From Pseudomonas oryzihabitans (lineage in GTDB: Bacteria; Pseudomonadota; Gammaproteobacteria; Pseudomonadales; Pseudomonadaceae), in contig NZ_VDND01000019.1 in assembly GCF_007665395.1 (NCBI RefSeq), forward strand, positions 1-38,481: 38,481 bases of DNA, in the 5' to 3' direction. Numbering within the stretch: the stretch's first letter is position 1; each line of letters begins with the position of its first letter. Below, one piece after another: positions 14,059 to 20,339 of this stretch. The notes under the pieces were generated by a model. The model saw only the letters and a program-made list of their open reading frames with translations. It was not told the DNA's origin and made no database searches. Made by a program: the position numbers and the translations under genes.

Positions 14059-14409
14059 TCAGCCCTGCCAGATATAGAACTGCGCCTCTCCTACCCGCTC
14101 CATGCGCACCTGGGGACTGTGCCTCAGCCGCACCAGCAGCTGCTTGGCCACCCCCAGATTGCCGGTCAGCTTTTCCAGGGCCACGAGAATGTCCGGCCCG
14201 CTGAGCCGCCCGGCGGAGCTGAGCAGCTTCACCACCTGATCCCACAGCATGTCGCCACCCGACTTGGGCGCGTTCGCCGGAGCCGCCGACGCAACAGCGG
14301 CCATGTCGGTCGGCCGCAGCGCAGCGGCCAGGCGCTGCCAGTCGGAATCTTCCAGCTCGACCGTGAGGTCCACGGCTTGGCTGCCAATGGTTCCGCGGAT
14401 GCGTACCAT
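14059..14409 (-). CDS. Conserved hypothetical protein (PA4062-like position)
   Basis: 116 aa with ATG and AGGAG at good spacing. Two parts: residues 1-40 (VRIRGTIGSQAVDLTVELED, beta-rich), an Ala/Pro linker (about 42-50), then a C-terminal helical part (LWDQVVKLLSSAGRLSGPDILVALEKLTGN...) ending in a hairpin-like QVRMERVGEAQFYIW. That part looks like a winged helix, but no DNA-binding residues can be assigned. I do not recognise a named family. Divergent from the zinc-responsive operon, with 122 bp between, so it may share that control region. Confidence 0.75.
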   Translation of the reverse strand: MVRIRGTIGSQAVDLTVELEDSDWQRLAAALRPTDMAAVASAAPANAPKSGGDMLWDQVVKLLSSAGRLSGPDILVALEKLTGNLGVAKQLLVRLRHSPQVRMERVGEAQFYIWQG

Positions 14410-14472
14410 GGTGTTCTCCTCGTCTTGCGAAGGCCCATGCTCCCACAGCCGTCGACCTTCGCCAAACCAGGG

Positions 14473-14502
14473 TTGCAGCACGGAAAAGCTACAACATAAC
14501 AT
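14473..14502 (+). promoter_or_regulatory. Possible promoter of the zinc-limitation operon
   Basis: TTGCAG (14473-14478), 18-bp spacer, TAACAT (14497-14502). Boxes are moderate. The -10 lies inside the Zur-like site, as expected for repression. Confidence 0.35.
14487..14501 (+). promoter_or_regulatory. Zur-box-like operator
   Basis: AGCTACAACATAACA matches 11 of 15 positions of the Zur consensus TGTTATAnTATAACA as I remember it. The right half is intact (ATAACA) and the left half weaker. It is 31-45 bp upstream of the ZrgA-like gene. The orthologous P. aeruginosa operon PA4063-PA4066 is known to be induced by zinc limitation under Zur. Confidence 0.5.
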
Positions 14503-14531
14503 AGCGCCTTTCCGTCTACTGGAAGCCGCCC

Positions 14532-15074
14532 ATGCGCCTGCCTCTGTTGTCCCTCTGTCTCGCTGCCGCGCTCGCCCAACCCGCCTTCGCCCACGACACC
14601 CAGGACGAGCACGATCACGGCGCCCTCGGTGCCCATGTGCATGGCGAATCCCATCTCGACCTGGCGCAGACCGACACCGGCCTGGAGCTGCAATGGAGCA
14701 GTCCGGCCGCCGATCTGCTCGGCTTCGAACACGCGCCACACAGCCAGGCGGAAAAGGACGCCGTCGCCGCGCTGCAGCAGACCCTGCAACAACCCCAGGC
14801 GTTGGTGAAACTGCCGGCCGCGGCCGGTTGCCAGCTGGCCAAGGCCAGCGCCGAGAGCCCGCTGTTCGCCAAGGATTCCAAGGCCAGCGGCCATCTGGAT
14901 GTGGACGCCAGCATGAGTTTCACCTGCAGCAAGCCCGCCGCCCTCGATAGCCTGGACCTCTCCGGCTGGTTCGCCCGCTTCCCCAACAGTCACAGCGTCG
15001 AGGTCCAGGCCATCGTCGCCAGTGGCCAGCAGGGCGCCGAACTCACCGCCCAGCAGCCGCGGCTGAAATGGTGA
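14532..15074 (+). CDS. ZrgA-family (DUF2796) periplasmic zinc-binding protein
   Basis: 180 aa. Signal peptide with cleavage after AFA (residue 20), followed at once by a His/Asp-rich stretch, HDTQDEHDHGALGAHVHGESH, suited to bind zinc. The rest (LDLAQTDTGLELQWSSPAADLLGFEHAP...) matches the ZrgA/DUF2796 family, in which the Vibrio member is tied to zinc uptake. First gene of a four-gene operon with an ABC ATPase, permease and DUF3299 protein. Likely made under zinc starvation through the Zur-like site upstream. Whether it delivers zinc to the ABC system is inference. Confidence 0.88.
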   Translation: MRLPLLSLCLAAALAQPAFAHDTQDEHDHGALGAHVHGESHLDLAQTDTGLELQWSSPAADLLGFEHAPHSQAEKDAVAALQQTLQQPQALVKLPAAAGCQLAKASAESPLFAKDSKASGHLDVDASMSFTCSKPAALDSLDLSGWFARFPNSHSVEVQAIVASGQQGAELTAQQPRLKW

Positions 15075-15081
15075 GACCCTC

Positions 15082-15789
15082 GTGACCACCGCGCCCCTGG
15101 TCGAGATCCAGGAGCTGGGCTTCGCCTGGCCCGGCCAGCGCGAGTGCCTGGACATCCGGCACTTCAGCCTGGCGCCGGGCGAGACGCTGTTCCTCGAAGG
15201 CCCCTCGGGCAGCGGCAAAACCACCCTGCTCGCCCTGCTCGGCGGCGTGCAACGCCCCAGCCGCGGCCAGGTACGCCTGCTGGGCCAGGACCTGGGCCAG
15301 CTCGCCGTCGCCCGGCGCGACCGCTTTCGCGTCGACCACAGCGGCTTTCTCTTCCAGCAATTCAACCTGCTGCCCTTTCTCTCGGTGCTGGACAATGTCC
15401 TGCTGCCTTGCCGGTTCTCGACGCTGCGTCGCGAACGCGCCAGCGCGCGCCACGGTACCCCCCAGGGCGCGGCCCTCACCCTGCTGCGCGCCCTGGGCCT
15501 GGCCGATCCCGGTCTGCCCGCGCGCCCCGCTCGCGAATTGTCCATCGGCCAGCAGCAGCGGGTGGCCGCCGCGCGGGCACTGATCGGCCAACCGGAGCTG
15601 GTGATCGCCGACGAACCCACCTCGGCCCTCGACACCGACCACCGCGACGCCTTCCTGCAGCTGCTGTTCGCCGAGTGCGCCGCCGCCGGCGCCGGCCTGT
15701 TGTTCGTCAGCCACGACCGCAGCCTGGCGGGCCGCTTCGACCGCCACCTGACCCTGGCCCAGCTCAATGCCGCCCGGCCGGAGACCTAG
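15082..15789 (+). CDS. ABC transporter ATP-binding protein (MacB/LolD type)
   Basis: 235 aa from GTG, 7 bp after the ZrgA-like gene. Walker A GPSGSGKT (40-47), Q-loop FQQFNLL, signature LSIGQ (153-157, in place of LSGGQ), Walker B LVIADE (173-178) and H-loop His211. Size and motifs match LolD/MacB-type ATPases that work with FtsX-domain permeases, which use ATP for mechanical work on periplasmic partners rather than pore transport. The next gene is such a permease. Confidence 0.92.
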   Translation: MTTAPLVEIQELGFAWPGQRECLDIRHFSLAPGETLFLEGPSGSGKTTLLALLGGVQRPSRGQVRLLGQDLGQLAVARRDRFRVDHSGFLFQQFNLLPFLSVLDNVLLPCRFSTLRRERASARHGTPQGAALTLLRALGLADPGLPARPARELSIGQQQRVAAARALIGQPELVIADEPTSALDTDHRDAFLQLLFAECAAAGAGLLFVSHDRSLAGRFDRHLTLAQLNAARPET

Positions 15790-15790
15790 G

Positions 15791-17044
15791 ATGCCACTGC
15801 TCTCGCTAGCCTGGGCCAGCCTGCGCAATCGCCGCGCCACCGCTCTGCTCACCGTCTTCACCATCGCCGTCTCGGTGGCCCTGCTGCTGGGCGTCGAACG
15901 GCTGCGCACCGAGGCCAAGGCCAGCTTCGCCAGCACCATAGCCGGTACCGACCTGGTGGTCGGCGCGCGCTCCGGCGCGGTCAACCTGCTGCTCTACTCG
16001 GTGTTCCGTATCGGCAACGCCACCAACAACATCCGCTGGGAAAGCTACGAGAAGCTCGCCGCCGACCCGCGCGTCGCCTGGACCATCCCGCTGTCCCTGG
16101 GCGATTCCCACCGCGGCTACCGGGTACTGGGCACCGACGGCAACTACTTCGCCCACTATCACTACGGCCGTAACCAGCCGCTGCGGCTGGCCCAGGGCCG
16201 GCCCTTCGCCGACGTCTTCGAGGTGGTGCTGGGCGCCGAGGTGGCCAAGGCGCTGCACTATCGGCTGGGCGACAAGATAGTGCTGGCCCATGGCGTCGCC
16301 ACCATCAGCCTGACCGAGCACAGCGACCATCCCTTCACCGTGGCCGGCATCCTCGCCCCCACCGGCACCCCGGTCGACCGCACCCTGCACATCCCCCTGA
16401 CCGGCATGACCGCCCTGCACCTGGACTGGCGCGGCGGCATGCCCGGCCCTTCGCTGAGCGATGCCGAGGTCCGTAAGCGCGATCTCACGCCCAAGGACCT
16501 CACCGCCGCCCTGGTCGGCCTCAAGAGCCGGGTGGCCACCTTCGCCCTGCAGCGGGCGATCAACGACTACAGCGGCGAACCCCTGATGGCCATCCTGCCG
16601 GGGGTCGCCCTGCAGGAGCTCTGGGGCCTGCTCGGCACCGCGGAACAGGCGCTGCTGGTGATGTCGCTGTGCGTGGTGCTCACCGGCCTGGTGGGCATGC
16701 TCACCGCCCTGCTCGCCAGCCTCAACGAAAGACGCCGGGAGATGGCCATCCTGCGCTCGGTAGGCGCCCAGCCGCGCCACCTGTTCGGTTTGCTGCTGGC
16801 CGAGGCGCTGGGCCTCACCCTGGCCGGCTGCCTGGCTGGGCTGGCCCTGCTCTATGGCGCCATCGCCGTGGGGCGGCCCTGGTTGCTGGCGGAATACGGC
16901 CTGGCATTGCCGCTAGACTGGCCCTCGCTCTACGATGGGCAACTGCTCGGCGGCATCCTGCTCGCGGCCCTGGTGCTCGGTTGCATCCCGGCCTGGCGCG
17001 GCTGCCGCCAGGCCCTCACGGACGGGTTGTCCGTGCGTTTGTAG
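15791..17044 (+). CDS. ABC transporter permease, MacB/FtsX family
   Basis: 417 aa. TM1 near 14-34 (LLTVFTIAVSVALLLGV), a large periplasmic domain of about 220 residues containing HSDHPF and HYHYGRN, then three C-terminal TM segments (about 285-310, 335-360, 385-405). This is the four-helix FtsX/MacB layout. The characteristic cytoplasmic motif ERRREMAILRSVGA precedes TM3. Starts 1 bp after the ATPase stop, so the two form one unit. The periplasmic histidines would suit a zinc-related role, but this is inference. Family systems export or extract lipoproteins and peptides. Confidence 0.9.
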   Translation: MPLLSLAWASLRNRRATALLTVFTIAVSVALLLGVERLRTEAKASFASTIAGTDLVVGARSGAVNLLLYSVFRIGNATNNIRWESYEKLAADPRVAWTIPLSLGDSHRGYRVLGTDGNYFAHYHYGRNQPLRLAQGRPFADVFEVVLGAEVAKALHYRLGDKIVLAHGVATISLTEHSDHPFTVAGILAPTGTPVDRTLHIPLTGMTALHLDWRGGMPGPSLSDAEVRKRDLTPKDLTAALVGLKSRVATFALQRAINDYSGEPLMAILPGVALQELWGLLGTAEQALLVMSLCVVLTGLVGMLTALLASLNERRREMAILRSVGAQPRHLFGLLLAEALGLTLAGCLAGLALLYGAIAVGRPWLLAEYGLALPLDWPSLYDGQLLGGILLAALVLGCIPAWRGCRQALTDGLSVRL

Positions 17045-17057
17045 ACGAGGCTCCACC

Positions 17058-17552
17058 ATGCGCCTGGCGCTCCTGCTGTTGCTGATCTGGCTGCCCTGGG
17101 TGCAGGCCGAACCCCGCCCACTCGCCTGGCGGGAGCTGGTCCCGGCCGATGCGCCGCGCTTCAATCCGGGCAGCATCGACCACGGCCTCGGCGAAGACGG
17201 TCCGGCCGCCAGCCAGCCCTGGCCGGACGCCCCCACGGTGGCCGCCCTGGATGGCCAGGAGGTACGCCTGCCCGGCTACGTGGTGCCGCTGCTGGTCACC
17301 GACGAGGGCGAGGTCACCGAATTCCTGCTGGTGCCCTACTACGGCGCCTGCATCCACGTGCCCCCGCCGCCGGGCAACCAGATCGTCTACGTCAAGGGCA
17401 GCCACGACCTCTGGCTGTCCAAGCTGCACCTGCCCTATTGGGTGGAAGGCCGCCTGGGCGTGGGTACCCAGCGCAGCGAGGTGGCCGTCGCCGGCTACTG
17501 GATGCAGGCACAGCGCATCCTTCCCTACATCCTCAAGGGAGACGGTTCCTGA
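17058..17552 (+). CDS. DUF3299 periplasmic protein of the zinc-limitation operon
   Basis: 164 aa, signal peptide cleaved after VQA (about residue 17). Core LPGYVVPLLVTDEGEVTEFLLVPYYGACIHVPPPPGNQIVYV is typical of DUF3299, including the single Cys-His pair in YGACIHVPPPP, which could bind metal. Function unknown. Last of four tightly packed genes with the ZrgA-like protein and MacB-type transporter, so it probably belongs to the same zinc-starvation response. Confidence 0.85.
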   Translation: MRLALLLLLIWLPWVQAEPRPLAWRELVPADAPRFNPGSIDHGLGEDGPAASQPWPDAPTVAALDGQEVRLPGYVVPLLVTDEGEVTEFLLVPYYGACIHVPPPPGNQIVYVKGSHDLWLSKLHLPYWVEGRLGVGTQRSEVAVAGYWMQAQRILPYILKGDGS

Positions 17553-17569
17553 GCGGATCGCGTCCACCC

Positions 17570-17583
17570 TTGAGCGAGATCAA
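17570..17583 (+). promoter_or_regulatory. ANR/FNR box before oprG
   Basis: TTGAG-CGAG-ATCAA matches 9/10 of TTGAT-N4-ATCAA. A -10-like TAGGCT at 17606-17611 puts the start near 17618, so the box centre is at about -41.5, the class II activation position. P. aeruginosa oprG is known to be ANR-dependent. Confidence 0.75.
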
Positions 17584-17647
17584 GAGTCCGCCGGCCCGCC
17601 TTCGCTAGGCTGCTCCGAGCCTTTTTCAGCGCCTTCGGAGCCCTGCC

Positions 17648-18337
17648 ATGCGTCCTCTCTTCCGCCTCAGCCTGCTCGCCCTCGTCCTGGCCACCCCGCT
17701 CGCCCAGGCCCACCAGGCCGGCGACATCATCCTGCGCGCCGGCGCCATCACCGTGGATCCCCACGAGCGCAGCTCCGACGTCAAGATCGACCGGGGCGCC
17801 CTGAGTGGTGCCAACCTGGGTGGCAAGGCGAGCATGGACAGCGATACCCAGCTGGGGCTCAACGTCGCCTACATGCTCACCGACCACCTGGGCCTCGAGC
17901 TGCTGGCGGCCACGCCCTTCGAGCACCAGGTCGACATCAAGGGCACCGGGCTGGACGCCGCCAACGGCAAGCTGGGCAGCCTCAAGCACCTGCCGCCGAC
18001 CCTGAGCCTGGTCTACTACCCACTGGACGCCAAGGCGACGTTCCAGCCCTATGTCGGCGCCGGCCTCAACTACACCTGGATCTACGACGAGCACGTCGGC
18101 AGCGGCGCCAGCGCGGCCGGCTTCGATAATTTCCGCGCCGACAACTCCTGGGGCTGGGCTGCCCAGGTGGGCGCCGATGTCATGCTCACCGATCGGGTGA
18201 TGCTCAACGCCCAGCTTCGCTACATCGATATCTCGACCACCGCCCACGTCGACAACACCGCCCTCGGCGCCCGCGCCAAGGTCGATCTGGACGTGGATCC
18301 CTGGGTCTACATGGTCGGCCTGGGCTATCGCTTCTAA
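17648..18337 (+). CDS. oprG: Outer membrane protein OprG (OmpW family)
   Basis: Small eight-stranded outer-membrane barrel that lets small hydrophobic molecules and amino acids reach the membrane; raised by low oxygen and iron in P. aeruginosa. 229 aa. Signal peptide cleaved after AQA (about residue 21), then HQAGDIILRAGAITVDP, the OmpW N-terminal signature; it ends in GLGYRF, with the terminal Phe needed for BAM assembly. Own promoter with an ANR box; not part of the zinc operon, from which it is 95 bp away. Confidence 0.93.
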   Translation: MRPLFRLSLLALVLATPLAQAHQAGDIILRAGAITVDPHERSSDVKIDRGALSGANLGGKASMDSDTQLGLNVAYMLTDHLGLELLAATPFEHQVDIKGTGLDAANGKLGSLKHLPPTLSLVYYPLDAKATFQPYVGAGLNYTWIYDEHVGSGASAAGFDNFRADNSWGWAAQVGADVMLTDRVMLNAQLRYIDISTTAHVDNTALGARAKVDLDVDPWVYMVGLGYRF

Positions 18338-18347
18338 GCCAAGGCAG

Positions 18348-18373
18348 GCGCCCAACCTGCCGCAGGTTGGCGC
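18348..18373. terminator. Hairpin after oprG
   Basis: CCAACCTG/CAGGTTGG (8 bp, loop CCG) extended by three base pairs beyond a bulged C. It begins 11 bp after the oprG stop. No T-run follows on the plus strand, so termination efficiency is uncertain. Confidence 0.5.
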
Positions 18374-18402
18374 TAAGACAGCGCCATCGCCGAAGCCCAA
18401 CA

Positions 18403-18423
18403 GGCCAGGGTACGCCCCTGGCC
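18403..18423 (-). terminator. Hairpin after the epimerase gene
   Basis: GGCCAGGG/CCCTGGCC, 8-bp perfect stem with 5-nt loop, starting 8 bp past the epimerase stop on the minus strand. The tail (TGTTGGG) is poor in U. Confidence 0.4.
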
Positions 18424-18430
18424 CCAGTCG

Positions 18431-19360
18431 CTAGCCCCGCAACAACGCCGCCAATCCAGCGCCCATGCTGGTGGGGCGACTGAAATCGAAGCGCTCGCGC
18501 AGGCGGCTGTTATCCGCCTTGGAATGCCGGATATCCCCCGACCGCGCCGCGCCATGGGTCACCTCCGGCAGGCCACCCAGCACCTGACCGATCTCGGCCA
18601 GCAGGCCGTTGAGGCTGATGGTCTCGCCACGCCCCACGTTCACCGCTCCGGCCGAAACCTCGGGGGCCTCCAGCGCCTGCACCAGGATGCCCACCAGATC
18701 GGCGACATAGACAAAATCACGGGTCTGCTCGCCGTCACCGAAGACCGTGATCGGCGTGCGGCGCCGGGCGCGCTCGGTGAAGATGCTGATCACCCCGGAA
18801 TAGGGCGAGGAGGGATCCTGGCGCGGTCCATAGATGTTGAAGAAGCGGAAGATCGCCGGTTCCAGCCCATGCTGGCGGCGATAGAAATCCAGGTAGTACT
18901 CACCGGCCAGCTTGTCCGCCGCATAGGGGGTGAGGGGCGCCTTGGGCAGCTCCTCGTCGATGGCCTGGCCCTGGCCATTGGCGCCATAGACCGCCGCACT
19001 GGAGGCATAGACCACCCGCTTGATCCCAGCCTTGCGCAGGGCCTCGCAAAGATTCAGGGTACCGATGAAATTGGCCATGTGGGTACCGACCGGATCCTCG
19101 ACGGACGCCTGCACCGAGGCCACCGCCGCCAGGTGCACCACCGCCGCGCAGCCGGCCACCGCGGCCTCCAGGGTCGCGGCATCGGCCACGTCGCCCACCC
19201 GCAACTCGAGACGCTCGTCGTCCAGGCGCAGGTTCTCCCGCCTGCCGGTACTCAGGTCGTCCAGTATCCGCACGCTCCTGCCTTGCGCGAGCAGCGCGTC
19301 GGCCAGATGGGAGCCGATGAAACCGGCACCGCCAGTGATCAGAATGGGCGCATCACTCAT
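18431..19360 (-). CDS. NAD-dependent epimerase/dehydratase (UDP-glucose 4-epimerase-like)
   Basis: 309 aa extended SDR. The Rossmann motif is GGAGFIG (10-16), with catalytic Ser in YASSAAVYG and Tyr146/Lys150 in YAADK. RFFNIYGPRQDPSSPYSGVIS is typical of GalE/WbpP-type enzymes acting on nucleotide sugars. The precise substrate (UDP-Glc, UDP-GlcNAc or another) is undetermined. The start overlaps the end of the upstream reductase-like gene by 8 bp, so they form a two-gene unit, probably for surface polysaccharide. Matches the PA4068 position after oprG. Confidence 0.9.
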   Translation of the reverse strand: MSDAPILITGGAGFIGSHLADALLAQGRSVRILDDLSTGRRENLRLDDERLELRVGDVADAATLEAAVAGCAAVVHLAAVASVQASVEDPVGTHMANFIGTLNLCEALRKAGIKRVVYASSAAVYGANGQGQAIDEELPKAPLTPYAADKLAGEYYLDFYRRQHGLEPAIFRFFNIYGPRQDPSSPYSGVISIFTERARRRTPITVFGDGEQTRDFVYVADLVGILVQALEAPEVSAGAVNVGRGETISLNGLLAEIGQVLGGLPEVTHGAARSGDIRHSKADNSRLRERFDFSRPTSMGAGLAALLRG

Positions 19361-20252
19361 CGAAACCTACCTCGTCCTGCCGAAAGCCCTGCAGCAGCGC
19401 CGGCAGCTCCTGCTGCCAGCGCCGCGCCTTGATACCGAAGGTGTTGAGCAGCTTGCGGCTGATCAACACCCCCTGTTGTGGCTCCTCCGCGGCATCCGTG
19501 CGCTCCAGGTGAGGCACCTCCTGCCATTCGCAGCGCACCGGTCGCTCGAACTCCTGCCAGAGCCTGGCCACGGTCTCGGCCAGGCCCAACTCCGAGACCG
19601 CCTCCTGGGCCCCGTAGTGATAGGTGCCCCAGAGCGGCGCGCCACAGTCGAGCTGCTTGACGATGGCCACCAACACCCGGGCGACATCGTCGACCGTGGT
19701 GGGATTGCCGCGCCGGTCACCGGCCAGCGGCACGACCTGCTCGGTGCCCAACTGGCGCAGCAGGCGCCCCAGGCGCCCGTCACGGGAGTCATCCAGCACC
19801 CAGCCCAGGCGCAGCAGGATGTGCATCGGGCACAGGGCCCGCACCAGTTGTTCGATTCGCCAGAGCGCCTCGCCGCGAGCACCGGCGGGCCGCGGAAGAT
19901 CCTTTTCACTATAGCCGGCGACACGCGAGCCATCGAAAAGCTGATAGCCGGACGGCTGGATCAGTGGAATCTGGTAGTGCTGGCACAGGCCGGCCAGCCG
20001 CTGCACGGCCAGCGCCTGACGCTGCAGCAGCGCCGGATCCACCGCCGCCGCCTGCAACCAGTCGCGGTAATAGGCGAGATTGATCACGGCGCCTGGCCGC
20101 ACGCGGTCCAGCGCCTCGGTCAGGCCGGCGGCGTACCAGCCTTCCGTGGGGATCTCGGGAGCGATGAAGTCGATGCCTGCTTCGGCACCCGCGGTCAGCA
20201 GCGCCTTACCCAGGGCGCTCTCCCCGCCCACTACTAGAAGACGCATACGCAT
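19353..20252 (-). CDS. RmlD-like sugar-nucleotide-binding protein, apparently without the SDR Tyr/Lys pair
   Basis: 299 aa. An N-terminal Rossmann stretch MRMRLLVVGGESALG resembles dTDP-4-dehydrorhamnose reductase (RmlD), and GNPTTVDDVARVLVAI matches the RmlD C-terminal motif. The region where RmlD has YGxTK reads AGARGEALW (about 124-131), so the catalytic YxxxK appears absent. It may bind but not reduce a nucleotide sugar, or partner the epimerase downstream. ATG at 20252 or, two codons later, 20246. Corresponds to the PA4069 position. Confidence 0.8.
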   Translation of the reverse strand: MRMRLLVVGGESALGKALLTAGAEAGIDFIAPEIPTEGWYAAGLTEALDRVRPGAVINLAYYRDWLQAAAVDPALLQRQALAVQRLAGLCQHYQIPLIQPSGYQLFDGSRVAGYSEKDLPRPAGARGEALWRIEQLVRALCPMHILLRLGWVLDDSRDGRLGRLLRQLGTEQVVPLAGDRRGNPTTVDDVARVLVAIVKQLDCGAPLWGTYHYGAQEAVSELGLAETVARLWQEFERPVRCEWQEVPHLERTDAAEEPQQGVLISRKLLNTFGIKARRWQQELPALLQGFRQDEVGFDE

Positions 20253-20286
20253 GAATGGGAACAGCCTTCAGACCAGCATAAACAGG

Positions 20287-20303
20287 CGTCGAACGATTCG
20301 ACG
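20287..20303. terminator. Hairpin between the yccS-like and RmlD-like genes
   Basis: CGTCGAA/TTCGACG, 7-bp stem with loop CGA, in the 87-bp gap downstream of the yccS-like gene (minus). No U-run follows, so this is a weak call. Could be an operator for the RmlD-like gene instead. Confidence 0.3.
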
Positions 20304-20339
20304 GACATCGGCCAACATAGCGCGTCGCGCCAGCCTTGC

